Origin: Ilex aquifolium
Lineage: Eukaryota; Streptophyta; Magnoliopsida; Aquifoliales; Aquifoliaceae
Assembly (NCBI GenBank): GCA_951799425.1
Contig: OX637391.1
Location: 24,724,551-24,788,550, forward strand
Reading direction: 5' to 3'
DNA length: 64,000 nt
Shown here: positions 29,020 through 41,070 of the stretch, piece after piece
Position numbering within the stretch: position 1 is the stretch's first letter
Layout: the number at the start of each line of letters is the position of its first letter
Position numbers and translations under genes: made by a program
The notes under the pieces: generated by a model
Database searches by the model: none
Told to the model about the DNA's origin: nothing
Seen by the model: the letters and a program-made list of their open reading frames with translations, nothing else

Positions 29020-30912
29020 TGACTTGATCCAAACTGTGTACACCCAAGTGCAGGCGGTCAAGCTGTAGTAATAATCCGGTTTGAGTCCAGAGTCGAATCC
29101 ACATGGAACTATTGTTGGTGTTTCAAAGTAAGCAGTGGTGGAGACCAAGTGACTGTAACCCTTGAGATTTGAAGTTGTGTGATGTATGGGATATCCTGGA
29201 CAGAATATAAGATTCTTTCCAAGTAAGTTTTCTAGGCAGCAGATAAGATAAGCACAAATGTAAAAAGGTCACTCTTTAGTTCGAGGATCTGGACATGTAG
29301 TTAATCAACCGGTTTAGTATATTTGTGCTTGATAACTCAATTAACCCCCGTGTCAACAGCAGGTTAATCGGAAGATAAATGTGGATTATGAGAATTAAGA
29401 ACATGATTCTGATGTCTTTCTAGAAGTTTACAAGAATTGTCTGTGCCGAGACTCAACCCGTCTACAAACAAGCAAGTGTTTCTACAAGACATTCAATCAT
29501 GACATTAATGTTCCATTTCCATTCTTTAATTAAAGCACAATAATGGTGAAGATTGAAGGGTAGTCATGAAGATCTAGCCGAGGTACTTGCCTTGAACCGA
29601 TGAGTCTTTCTATGCAATAGTTATCTATGTTATAGAAAGAACTCACGGTTATACAAAGTACCTTAACTTTGCTAGATGCAATCAATCATTCAATAAGCAT
29701 GGAGAATATAAAGCATTAAGCGTAATTGAAATTGCACATATATACTTCCAGATAATTTATACATATCCATCACCTCTTACTAAAGAGTGAATGAGAAACT
29801 ACTCACTCTTCATGGCTTTGGCAAAGCTAAAAAAGTGAGTGATGCTCATTCCTCCAAGTAGAGGGTGCACGAGGTAAAGCACAATAAACAAGGAGCCGAT
29901 CTTCGACAAAGAATGAGTGAATCACGTTCCACCTTTCACGGCTTTGGCGAAGCTCTAGAAAAGTGGAAGAGTTTCACTCCTCTGAGGGAAGAAAGAAGCT
30001 TAAGCAATGGAAGTGAATAAAACATATATTGAAAGTAAAAGAAAACTAGTCATTTTTGGAGGGTGATCCGCAACCAAAAGACGATCTATCTTCCTTCTAA
30101 ACATGGAATAACAAATATGGAAAGTAGAAGAAGGCTAGTCACTTTTGGAGGGTCATCCTCAACCAAAAGATCTATCTTATTCTATACATGTAATTGAAAG
30201 CTTAAGCCTAAGACTGACTCTATAGCAAGCTAAGAGATGTTGGTCTAAATGCCAAACTAATCTCCAAAACAACTCTTTTTTCTCATCCCCCCCTCTCTTT
30301 TCTACTCTCCCATCATGGAGTATTTATAGGCAAGGAGGAGGAGACAAGAGGGGGTGAATGAATAGTGCATGGCCGTCCAAGTCCAAGTGAAAGCTAACCA
30401 CTCTGCAGCCAGTCTGCAGACAACGTTCGAACGTTGTCTGGCATTCGAACGTTGTTTCTATCTTTGCTTGATGGGCGTTCGAACACCAGATGGGGTCTGA
30501 CCTTCCCACTCAAGTGGTATGTGGTCTTCTATGAAGTTCATTTTCACACTCCATGTAGCATCATGGTCCTCAATTAATTCCAGGGGACGTTCGAACGTTG
30601 ATTGGCGTTCGAACGTGGTACTCAAGTACCTCAGGGTCTTCCTTCTTGGCTGCAACATGCCATGTCTCAGCAATCTAGTCTTCACATGATTGAAGGTATC
30701 GTTCGAACGTTGATTGGCGTTCAAACGTTCTTGCCTTGGTCCAAGCTCTTCCAATTTTGCTTCAGAATATGCTGGTGTTGAATGAAAGTCTGATATCCAT
30801 CGCCTTTGGTCCCTTGTACAATTTATGCCCTGAAATTTCATCATTTAAACTCCATCAAAGTATAATTAGTCTTAAAAGAGCATAGTAATATGCTAATTTT
30901 AACTACTAATCA
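29020..30912 (-). repeat. 3' LTR of Athila-1
   Basis: Ends CTAATCA at 30912 (minus-strand start TGATTAG). The other edge is TGACTTGATCC at 29020. It holds paired GTTCGAAC palindromes (about 30424-30740) and, on the minus strand, TATA box CCTATAAATA at 30321-30330. Confidence 0.9.
30321..30330 (-). promoter_or_regulatory. TATA box of Athila-1 3' LTR
   Basis: CCTATAAATA on the minus strand, about 90 bp downstream of the GTTCGAAC array. The same arrangement is at 44000-44009 in the 5' LTR and at 62979-62988 in the related LTR D. Confidence 0.7.
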
Positions 30913-30928
30913 CACCCCCAACCTAAAT
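30913..30928 (-). other. Polypurine tract of Athila-1
   Basis: The minus strand reads TTTAGGTTGGGGGTG directly before the LTR start TGATTAG. Confidence 0.75.
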
Positions 30929-32768
30929 ATTGCCAGTCTCTTGTAATACAACAATTTGAATGAAAATCTATTTCTAAAACCATTTTCGTAGGTCATTCGG
31001 TTGCATTTAGCTTATGCAACAAGCCATTGAACCACTAGGTTTACCCTAATGGATGAGTGTTGTCTCGTGAGGGTTTTCAGTGAAGCTACCCACAAACTTT
31101 AGTCGAACAGATGTGCATGTGGGATTACTGGTTAAAGTAAATTAGCATCATGGTCGTTGGGACACCCAACCCTCAATTTCGACTCATACCCCGCATACTC
31201 ATCTTTCATAGGTATTTATTCTATGCAAAAATTTGCATCAGTCACATTGGCATTTGGAATTCCCTATGTAGTAGGAATGGTCATTCTAGAAACAAGAATT
31301 GTTACATAACAAACATTCCACTTTACCACCTTCCATGGATAGTTTTGATTTCACAACCCTCTCTTAGAATGCTCTCATAAAAAATTCGCTCCGATTATAG
31401 TGTCTTGTCTCTCAAATGTCATGTGATCAGAGGATGGCCAATCGAAAAATCACATGCACAATTAGCAAGTTTAAGGAAGCAAACCAATCATGTTTTGGCA
31501 TAATCTCATAAATGAATATTGATGCAAACGAAAGAAATACTATTTAACATACCCCTGCTTTTGGTTGACAACACACACATGCATCAGACTTGAGATCAAT
31601 TAGGGCTTTTTTATAGGTTGTAATGTGGCCAGAGGTCAGTGGCTAACGAAATGAAGTCAATAATTTTCAAAAGCTATCCCTTTTATGTAGTGTAGCACAC
31701 CTCTTTCTAACTTTTCGATCTTTTGCCTAGAAATGGTATTTCTTTCTTTCATTTTTCTCATTTTTCACTTTCTTGGCAATTCCCTGTCTTTCTGTTTCTT
31801 TTCTTTTCCAATTGTTTCCACCAGTGTTTCTTTTATTGAACAGTAGCCACCATTGTCTTTTCTATTTCTCTTGTTTTTTTGTATCATACTGATTTAGAAG
31901 AGGGTGCAAGAAAATTAGATAGGAAGGTATGTCAAGTATATGTTTTTGTGGCTCGGTTATCATTTGGGTTTCTTGAAAAAGAAATCATTCTTTGAAGGCT
32001 CAATCATGGCTAACTAGGGATATAATTTTGTAAAAGAAGGGGCCAAGACTCAAAATTAAATCCAAAAGATGGCCTAAAATCCTTTCTCAAGTATGTGCAT
32101 ATGTATGTGTTGTATGGACAGATATGTCAATAGATCGCTTTAGTTGCGTCAATCAAGGCAAAATTAATGAGATTATTCAAAGATAGATAGTGAAAAACCT
32201 TTCTTGAGTAAATGTTGATATCCTCTCAAAAGTATCGCAAGGCTCGAAACTTACCATGGTATCTTCATTATCTCCACTGGTTATGTCAGGTTTGTCATGG
32301 AATGTTGATTATATATCGATTCCATTTTCAAGTCCGATCATCTTGTACCTTAAAATAACAAATACCGATGTAGATTTGACATTTTGGGCATAGTGAAAAT
32401 ACCATTGTTCAAGAAGCTGTGGTTTTAAGTCTAGATTTGCTAAGTTATGTGTCAAACCGATCATGTGATTAGTTACTTTAACAAACAATCTTAGCATTGA
32501 CATTTGTTCCATCATTCATTAACACATAAAAGTATAATGCTAATTCTATGCATGTATTTAAACAGATAAAAGTGATAAACTGAATCATTCAATTCACAAA
32601 AGATGATCTTTTAATTTAAACACCAACAATTCAATTCATCAAAAGAAAGAAGTAACAAAACACACAAAACCTTTTAAGCATCCACAACGACCCACAAAAG
32701 AAGAAACTTATCCTCCAAAGAAGAAACAAACACACAAAACCATAATCAAGTACAAAAATATCTCCTCC
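30929..32768 (-). other. 3' untranslated region of Athila-1
   Basis: About 1.8 kb of AT-rich sequence between the 3' ORF and the PPT. I see no reading frame with family similarity. Confidence 0.5.
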
Positions 32769-33444
32769 TCACTCTCCTCCAGCTCTACCAGCTCCACTAG
32801 CTCCACCCCTCAGGTAGTCGAGAATCTCCTCCTGCTGTCGGAGAATCTCAGCTTGCTTGGTCTCAATGCCAAGTATGATATATCTCAGTGATCTCCGGGT
32901 GATGTAGCTGGGTCCTGCCTCCTGTGGCTGCTCTTGGGCTCTCTGAGTCTCTAGCTCTCTCTCCTCCTCCTCATCGATCTCCTCTTGCACCTCATCAACT
33001 CCTCAGGTAGGTGGGCTTGGGTACCCGAGGCACTTCTTGCCTAATCTCTCTTATGTAGTCTTCATCTACATCAATGTGAGCCCCCCTTACATAACTTTTT
33101 AGTGCCCCGTTGACTATTTCGGTGTTGGAGTAAAACTCCCGCACCAAGTCAACTATGGCCTCTCTGCCGCTTCGCAAATACAACAAACAACCTCTTCTTT
33201 CCATATTCTCCAAAATACCCAACTCAGCAAAATCCTCCAATACCATATCACGCTCACAAACTACCGCATGGTTTTGGTAAAAATTCTCATACCTATCTGC
33301 TTTGAGATCCATGGGGAAGCGAGTCTTGTCATATCTACGGAAAATGGGTGGCCTCCCTTGTCGCTCTTCAATCACCTCCTCCATGAAATTGGGCTCTTAA
33401 GTGGTTGGGTTCCGCCTAGCAGGGAGCTTGACCCTTGGAGGCAT
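32769..33444 (-). pseudogene. 3' ORF of Athila-1 (plant transposon-protein-like, in the env position)
   Basis: Starts MPPRVKLPARRN at 33444. An in-frame TAA lies at 33397-33399. The frame then continues (MEEVIEERQGRP ... FPMDLKADRYENFYQ ... AIVDLVREFYSN ... YVRGAHIDVDEDYIREI) to a frameshift near 32993, and ends in a Glu/Gln-rich tail (EEEERELETQRAQEQPQ) at 32769. The VREFYSN...VRG pattern is that of the putative plant transposon protein domain (Transposase_32-like), not a viral envelope. Athila-2 has a related ORF in the same place. Role unknown. Confidence 0.6.
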
Positions 33445-33645
33445 GATATTTTCGGGTTTGAGGTTTTTAGGGCTTGAGAGTTTTGATTTCTTTGTGAAAA
33501 TGAGGTTTTTTGATGTGGGAATGGTCTTGGGAGGGTCGATTTCTGGTAGAAATGGAGAATGGTTGGTGTTTTGGGGCTTGGGTAATGAAGGTTCACCAAG
33601 GGTTTGGGGGTTTTTGGGTGGTTTTGAAATGAAGAAGACGAACCA

Positions 33646-33960
33646 GGCTTTTATAGCCTGGGAGTTGACGTTCGAACGTTTAAGACGTTCAAATGTATGT
33701 AGTAGAGTTTTAAAAAGAACGTTCGAACGTTAAAGACGTTCGAACGTGGTGAGCTCCCAGTACTTTTGAGTTCTGTCAGAGACCAAAGTACTGTAAGTTC
33801 TTCTCGTTCGAACGTGCTATTTGGCGTTCGAACGTTAACTCTTGTTCGAACTTTCTATTGGCGTTCGAACAGGCTGAGCTCCCAGTACTTTTTGTTTCCA
33901 TCAGAGACTTCATCAGAAGCTGAGTACTGCAAGCAGGTGACGTTCGAACGTCAAAGCAAA
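33646..33960 (-). promoter_or_regulatory. Candidate internal promoter of Athila-1: palindrome array plus TATA box
   Basis: On the minus strand several GTTCGAAC palindromes (33661-33960), mostly paired at 17-20 bp, are followed by GGCTATAAAAGCC (33646-33658). The ATG of the 3' ORF lies about 205 bp further on. The palindromes match those upstream of the TATA box in this element's LTRs. Within the block a unit of about 125 bp is duplicated (GAGCTCCCAGTACTTTT twice). Confidence 0.6.
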
Positions 33961-34800
33961 AATTAAAAATTTCTATGTACATTAATATTCATAATCAAAG
34001 AGGTTTATACACAAAATGTTGAATCAAAAATTCATGGCGTCTCAGGATAAGTCCTTACCCACGCTTTAGGTTGGTATTCTGGGACATTCCTTACTCTACC
34101 CATATGTACAAAAAGATTTTTACACTTTTTACAAAAATTAGGACCTTTGGCTTTCATGCCCAAAACACATTTTTCCACAGTTTTGTTAGAAAGCAGTCTA
34201 ATCCGAGTCTTCCTCTATCTCTGTGTCATTCGAACCATCAGTGACTCTTCTAATTTCCTGTCGCACAAACTGGTTAAGCATAGTACCAGAATAGGATGGC
34301 GTCTCAGGGTAATCCTTACTCAGCCCATTCATTATCCAATTTAATCGATCAAGTGCGCGACCTGAAATTGGTTCAGAACACTGATTATATATTTTCTCGT
34401 GAAAGACTCTGCCATACTATTTATAGGCACCAAGCTTTTTGGCACGATGGCGTTTAGCAAAAATGCTTATGCCACTAAGGGGTTTCGCTTGCTGTTCTCG
34501 GATTTCGGCTCTCCTTTCCAGTCTTGCTTTTCTCATGATTACAATATGCACATCAGATGGAAAAATGCGTAGAACTCCCAGACTAAACCAAAGAATTTTA
34601 ACATCCATGCTTTTTAAGCGTTAAGACTCACTATCTGGTTCTTTAACGTCTGCCAATCACAAAGACGATTGGAACTGACTCACATACATGATCATCAATT
34701 TATACAAAACACGAGGCAAGATACACAATATGATCAGAAATAGCAATAACAACAACAAAAATAAAAAATTTTACGGGCACAGAATATGAACTGTAGTTCT

Positions 34801-34816
34801 CACCCCCCAACCTAAA
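34801..34816 (-). other. Internal polypurine-tract-like motif of Athila-1
   Basis: The minus strand reads GTTTAGGTTGGGGGGTGAG, nearly the same as the 3' PPT at 30913-30928. A similar AGAGAC context lies upstream of both. It lies between the end of pol and the 3' ORF. Confidence 0.55.
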
Positions 34817-35220
34817 CTGAACATTGTCTCTAATGTTTCGAATTTACCAGTGTATGGATCTCTGATATGAAGTTGAATGGTAGAGATATGTTCATCTGGC
34901 GAGACCTACAAATAAAAATACACAAATTACTCATCTTTGCGCAGATCTGGGTTTCGGGTAGGATGGAAATCCTTGTGTATGAGTGCGAACAAGAGAAGAA
35001 CACCCATGAGTAAATATAAGATTAAAATGCAAAGCATGAAGCAAAGGATTGTATATGTGGAGTGTGTAGTCATTGGTTTGCTGTGGTTTGGTGGGTTTTG
35101 CAGATAATAGAGAAAAACGAAGAAGAAAAAGAAGGAGAATATGAGAAGAAGAGAAGAAGAAAAGAAAAAGGGGGGCCAACAGCGGTGAATGGGAAAGAGA
35201 GAGAGAAAAAGGTGAGGGCC

Positions 35221-38123
35221 TTATAAAGGCGTCCTCTTGGGTTGGGTTGAGTCATATTTTTCCTGACCCGATCCATTTGAGTGTCGGCAGGCGCGAATAT
35301 CGGAGTAATATTCTGGATCCATTAAAAGAATGGTCTCCACATTTTTCACAAAGTCCTCCAAAAATGGTTTCAACCGCTGACCATTAAGAGTAAAGATATT
35401 ACCGTTCGATGGGTTTTCCATTTCTATTGCTCCATGTCCAAACACTTTTTTGACAATGTAAGGCCCAGTCCATCTTGACTTTAACTTACCACGAAAAAGG
35501 CGGAGTCTTGAATTAAATAACAGGACTTTTTGAGAAGGTTCAAAAGATTTCCGCACAATGTTCTTGTCATAAAAAATTTTCATCCTGGTTTTAACAATCT
35601 TAGCATTCTCATATGCTTCATTTCTCAATTCCTCCAATTCATTTATTTGAAGTTTCCTTGCTAGTCCGGCCTTGTCCAGGTCAAAGTTCATTGCTTTAAT
35701 GGTCCAGTATGCCCTATGTTTCAATTCCACAGGTAGGTGACACGGTTTTTCATAGACTAATCGATAAGGAGACATGCCCAAATTTATTTTGAAAGCAGTG
35801 CGATATGCCCAGAGTGCATCAGCTAGTCTTGACGACCAATCTTTATAGTCTGGATTTACCATTTTTTCTAAAATTAATTTTATCTCCTGATTAGCTAATT
35901 CAGCTTGTCCACTAGTATGTGGGTGATAAGGGGTTACAATTTTGTAAAAGATCAAGTATTTTTTCCTCAAATTCTAGAAGGGTCGATTGCAAAAATGAGC
36001 ACCCCTATCACTTATGATTGATTTCAGAATTTCCAACCGGGACAAAATGTTTTCTTTTAAAAATTTGATCATCGTGCGGTGATCATTGTTTCGGCATGGA
36101 ATTGCTTCATCCCATTTGGATACATAGTCTACGACCACTAAAATGTATAGATAGCCAAAGGAAGGGGGGAATGGTCCCATAAAATCGATGCCCCAACAGT
36201 CAAAAATTTCAATCACCAGAATGGGGTTTAAGGGCATCATGTTTCTTTTAGAAATGTTTCCCAACCTTTGGCATCTATTGCAAGTTAAACAAAAGGCATG
36301 GACATCTTTGAAAAGTGTGGGCCAGTAAAATCCACACTGCAAGATTTTTGCAGAGGTTTTCCTTGAAGAAAAATGGCCACAGCATGCTTCAGAATGACAA
36401 AATATTATTACCTGGCTGCTTTCATGAACGGGGATGCAATGCCTTATGATTTGATCCTTACATTACTTAAATACGTAGGGATCCTCCCAAAAGAAGTTAC
36501 GAACCTCCCTCAGAAATTTCTTTTTGTCCATCATGGTAAAGGACGGAGGGAGCGTACCAGTAGTAAGGAAATTAGCAATATCAGCGTACCATGGTGTCTC
36601 ATCAATCGTGAACAATTGTTCATCGGGAAATTTCTCATTGATTGGCAATCCATCTTCATGAAATTCATATGTTCATCTGGACAGATGATCTGCCACCACA
36701 TTCTAAACACCTTTTTTGTATTTAATGATCGGATCAAACTCTTGGAGCAAGAGTATCCATCTTAAGAGCCTTGGCTTGGCATCCTTCTTTGTGAGCAAGA
36801 ATTTTAGGGCTGCATGGTCAGTGAATACAGTAACAAAAGAACCAACAAGATAGGAATGAAATTTTTTCAAAGCAAAAACTATAGCAAACAATTCTTTTTC
36901 AGTCGTTGCATAATTCATTTGAGCATCATTCAAAGTTTTGCTTGCATAGTAAATCACATGTGGTTTCTTATCCTTTCTTTGTCCTAACACAGCATCTACA
37001 ACATAATCACTTGCATCACACATTAGTTCAAAGGGTAGAGTCCAGTCAGGGGGTTGCATTATTGGAGCAAAAATTAACATACCCTTAAGCTTTTCAAAAG
37101 CTTTCTAGCATGCTTCATTTCACACAAAAATTACGTCCTAACTCAGAAGATGACACATGGGTTTAGCTATGATACTGAAATCTTTTATGAATCTCCTGTA
37201 AAACTCTGCATGTCCTAGGAATGATCGGACATCCTTTACAGTCTTAGGGGCGGGCAAATTTCCAATCAGATCTATTTTTGCCTTGTCAACTTTCATGCCC
37301 TCAGACGACACAATGTGACCTAAGACAATGCCTTGTGTTACCATGAAATGACATTTTTCTCAATTGAGCACTAGATTGGCTTCTTTACACTTATCAACAC
37401 CTTTTCTAGGTTGGCCAGACACAAATCAAATGAGTCACCATAGATAGAGAAGTCATCCATGAATACTTCAAAAAATTTCTCAACCATGTCATTAAACAAA
37501 CTTAACATACACCTTTGGAATGTTGCAGGAGCGTTACAAAGTCCTAATCGCAACCTTTTGAATGCAAAGGTGCCAAATGGGCATGTGAATGTGGTTTTCT
37601 CCTGATCATTTAATGTTATCTCAATTTGATTGTACCCGGAATACCCATCCAGGAAACAGTAAAATTCATGGCCTGCAATTCTCTTTAGAACCTGATCAAG
37701 AAAGGGAAGAGGGAAATGGTCTTTCCTAGTTACCAAATTGAGTTTTCGGTAGCCGATACACATCTGCCATCCTGTGACGACTCGAGTTGGTACTAGTTCA
37801 TTTGCATCATTTTTTACCACTGTGACCTCAGACTTTTTGGGCACAACTTGGGTTAGACTAACCCATTTGCTATCGGAGATGGGAAAGATTATCTCTGCAT
37901 CTAATAGCTTAAGCACCTCAGTTCTTACGACTTTCTTCATGCGAGGGTTCAGTCGTCGTTGAGAGGGTTTTGAATCCTCTTCAAGGTATATAGCATGATT
38001 GCAGATTAACGGGCTTATGTCTTTCAAGTCAGCTATGGTCCACCCAATGGTGCTTTTATGGCTTTTAAGAACTTCAATCAATTTAGACTCTTGCAAGGCT
38101 GTGAGCTTAGATGAAATTACCAC
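35221..38123 (-). pseudogene. Athila-1 pol: reverse transcriptase, RNase H, integrase
   Basis: RT runs from about 38123 (TIGWTIADLKDISPLICNH) through LDGYSGYNQIEI to FMDDFSIYGDSF near 37460, with the catalytic Asp pair intact. RNase H is at about 37060-36700 ([40 protein letters not shown]). Integrase has the CNRCQRLGN zinc part, GIDFMGPF, ISDRGAHFCNRPF and TSGQAELANQE, so D, D and E are all visible. It then has a C-terminal RWTGPYIVKKVF. Frameshifts and stops lie near 37370, 37135, 36703, 36530 and 35972. Inactive as a whole. Confidence 0.88.
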
Positions 38124-38126
38124 TGG

Positions 38127-39056
38127 TTATGACTTGTCCTCTCCTAAGAATGCATATTTGAGGTCAGATGGGAGAGGTTTCAATTCAGGCTTTGGTAGCC
38201 TGACACTTGATGAGAGTGGCTTTGTGCCACTTGGCAAAATATCTTCGAATTTGAGGACCCATGTCCCAACAGTATGAATGGGGCATGTCTTTGAGTTTGG
38301 GTCATCATCTATTGTCTCAGATGAGATAGACTTTAGCAAAGAAGATTCAGTAGGGTTCTCATAGAAGGCATCATTTAGATGTTCCTGTATCAAATATTCA
38401 ATGGAGTTTACTTCCCCTTCTTCCTTGTCCTCTCCTGGGTGTTTGGCAATATTGAAAATATTCAGCTCGAGATTCATATTCCCTAAAGTTAATTTCATGA
38501 ATCCATTCCTGCAATTGATTAGTGCATTGCAAGTTGCTAGGAAGGGTCGACCAAGAATGACAAGAATTTGGTTCTCCAAATGCATTGCTGGCTGAGTATC
38601 CAAAACAATGAAGTCAACAGGGAAGACAAATTTGTCCACTTAGAAAAGTACATCTTCAACAATGCCCCTAGGGATTTTGACAGATCTGTCGGCCAACTGG
38701 AGTGTGACACAAGTGGGTTTGAGTTCACCCCAACCCAATTACTGGTAGACAGAGTAGGGTAGCAAATTAACACTGGCTCTAAGGTCTAACAATGCTTGTT
38801 CTATTTTGATGTTTCTAGTGACACATGACACAGTCGGACACCCCGGGTTCTTGTATTTTGGAGGGGTTTTGTGTTGAAGCAGGGTACTAGCTTGTTCTGT
38901 CAGGAAGGCTCTTTTTTGGACATTCTGGCTTCTCTTGACTATGCACAAGTCTTTTAGAAAGTTGGCATAAGACAGAACTTGTTTGATTGCATCTAGAAGT
39001 GGGATGTTGATCTTTACTTGCTTAAAAAGCTCATAAATTTGAGGCAGATTTTTCAA
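38127..39056 (-). pseudogene. Athila-1 protease and protease-RT linker
   Basis: VSCVTRNIKIEQALLDLRAS carries the retropepsin site, but the expected D-L-G is D-L-R, a loss of the catalytic-loop glycine. Downstream are FPVDFIVLDTQPA and VILGRPFLATCNALINCRNG, standard for Athila, then an acidic linker. Frameshifts or stops lie near 38740 and 38640 and at 38127. Confidence 0.78.
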
Positions 39057-40945
39057 CTTCTGTATGGTTTTGAGTCTATGAGGAAAAGGAATAGGAATGG
39101 AACATGAAGGTCTCTTTCCTCAGAAGGTTCCGACTCTTGTTCAATCATAGGCTTAGGTTCTTCTTCAAGTTCAGGCTCAAATGATGAGTTGACTGGGATT
39201 GACTCAGGTGTTGGCTTTGGAATTAGCATATCTCTGATGGTCTTGTTAATCACCTTGCCACTTCTCAGTGTAGTGATAACTTGGGCTTGGTCTTGTGGGT
39301 TTCCCATGATCGACGGGTTCCCCACATGGAATTGGCCTTGTGGTTGTTTTGATTGGGCAGTGAACTTGCCCTTCTCATGTGTCACCATGGATTGGGTCAA
39401 CTTTTTGATGTGGCTTTTAAGATCCTCGAAAGATTGAGTGGTCTAGGTTTTGAAATCAGTGAAAGTTTGTGTGGAATTATTGTTGTAGTTCAGTGTGTCC
39501 TCAAGGCTCATCTTTTTTGGTGGTTGGTATGTTTGATATGTGGGAGGTCCTTGAGGTGGTGGGTGTGAACCTTGTTGTTGGTTCATGAACTGATTCAGTG
39601 TGTCCTCAAGGCTCATCTTTTTTTGTGGTTGGTATGTTTGATATATGGGAGGTCCTTGAGGTGGTGGGAGTGAACCTTGTTGTTGGTTCATGAACTGATT
39701 CAGTGTGTCCTCAAGGCTCATCTTTTTTTGTGGTTGGTATGTTTGATATGTGGGAGGTCCTTGAGGTGGTGGGTGTGAACCTTGTTGTTGGTTCATGGGA
39801 GTCAGTTGTGTGTTCCTCCAACTGAAGTTCGGGTGGTTCTACCACCCTGGATTGTATGTTTCAGAGTATGGGTTGGAGTAAGGCTTGTTGAAGTTGGAAA
39901 CTGCATTTGTTTGTTCCAACAAGACCTCCTTGAACGCTGGGATGGTAGGACACTCCCCAGTAGGGTGTCCTGTTAGCGCACAGATTCCACACACTTGTGC
40001 TGTGGAGGGGCTAACATCAACTTGATGGACCTTCTTCATCTCTAAATCTTCAAGCTTTCGAGACAAAGTAGACATTTTTGCTCTCAGGTCATCATCATCT
40101 CTCAAGACATACTTACCTCCTTGGGAAGTAGATGGTTTGGCTTCTACAGTGGTAGGAGAGGCTGAGTCCCACATCTGAGAACTATCAGAGATGGTGTCCA
40201 AAAAATTGAATGCCTCCTCCGGACTTTTTTCCATAAACTCTCGTTGGGCCATCATTTCGAAAAACTGACGTAGTCTAGTGGGCAAGGAGTCATAGAAAAA
40301 TCCTACCAAAGTCCAATTCTCAAAAGCATGGTGTGGGCAGGATTGGAGAATATATTTGAATCTCTCCCAACTTTGGTAAAAAGTTTTTCCTTCTTTAATT
40401 TAAAAATTCATGATTTGCCTTTTAAGTGCATTCGTGCGGTGTAGAGGAAAATAATTTCTGAAAAATTCATTTTGTAATGCCTGCTAGTTAGGTATTGAAA
40501 GAGCTTTTAAAGAATTTAGCTATTGTTTAGCTTTGTCCCTTAAAGAGAAAGGAAAAAGTTTCATCTTGGCTAGTTCAGAATTGTCTTGAAATGTTCCACA
40601 CACTTCCTCAAAATCTTTTATATGCAGATATGGATTTTCTGCATCCAATCCATGAAAAACAGGAAATAGTTGCACTATCCTCGGCTTTACAGTAAAGAGG
40701 GGAGTATTTTCAAGAAATACAAAACAAGAGGGGACACTATTTCTTGTGGGATTTAAGTAATCCCACAAAGTTCGAATATTAGGCACTTCCCCCTCTCTCA
40801 TAGGGACTTCTCTGTTTCTCTCATTATTTGCCATATTACTCTCACAAGAGTCTGCTACTGATCTAGGTGAATTTGGTTCAGGCTGATTCACAGACTCACA
40901 AGATTCTGCCGGTAAATTTTGATAGTGAGGAGTGCCCTCAGACAT
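39057..40945 (-). pseudogene. Athila-1 gag, with an in-frame triplicated linker
   Basis: Begins at about 40945 (MSEGTPHYQN). The conserved Athila gag core is at about 40690-40520 (ENPYLHIKDFEEVCGTF, KLFPFSLRDKAK), interrupted by a TAG where TGG is expected. It resumes with FYDSLPTRLRQFFEMM and a zinc knuckle CGICALTGHPTGEC (about 39991-39950). Then comes a Gln/Pro-rich segment with three 35-residue repeats (NQQQGSHPPPQGPPTYQTYQ ... KKMSLEDTLNQ, 39796-39480). Several further stops. Confidence 0.82.
39480..39796 (-). repeat. 105-bp tandem triplication in Athila-1 gag
   Basis: Three nearly identical 105-bp units, in frame, each encoding NQQQGS...PPPQGPP...MSLEDTLN. Very high identity between units points to recent expansion or homogenisation. 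Confidence 0.9.
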
Positions 40946-41050
40946 AAAAATAAAGAAAATAAAACAAAACAAAATTATTCACAGTAAACCAAAGAATATA
41001 TACAAAAATAAAGGTCTTTTTACCATTTACCTTAAAACACCTTTTATGGT

Positions 41051-41068
41051 TCCCCGGCAATGGCGCAA
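41051..41068 (-). other. Primer-binding site of Athila-1
   Basis: The minus strand reads TTGCGCCATTGCCGGGGA, close to the usual Athila TGGCGCCGTTGCCGGGGA, a few bases inside the 5' LTR. Confidence 0.82.
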
Positions 41069-41070
41069 AA

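Noticed and set aside
32769..33444. Envelope gene in Athila-1
   Set aside because: No signal peptide, no transmembrane segment and no glycoprotein features; the sequence resembles a plant transposon-protein domain instead.
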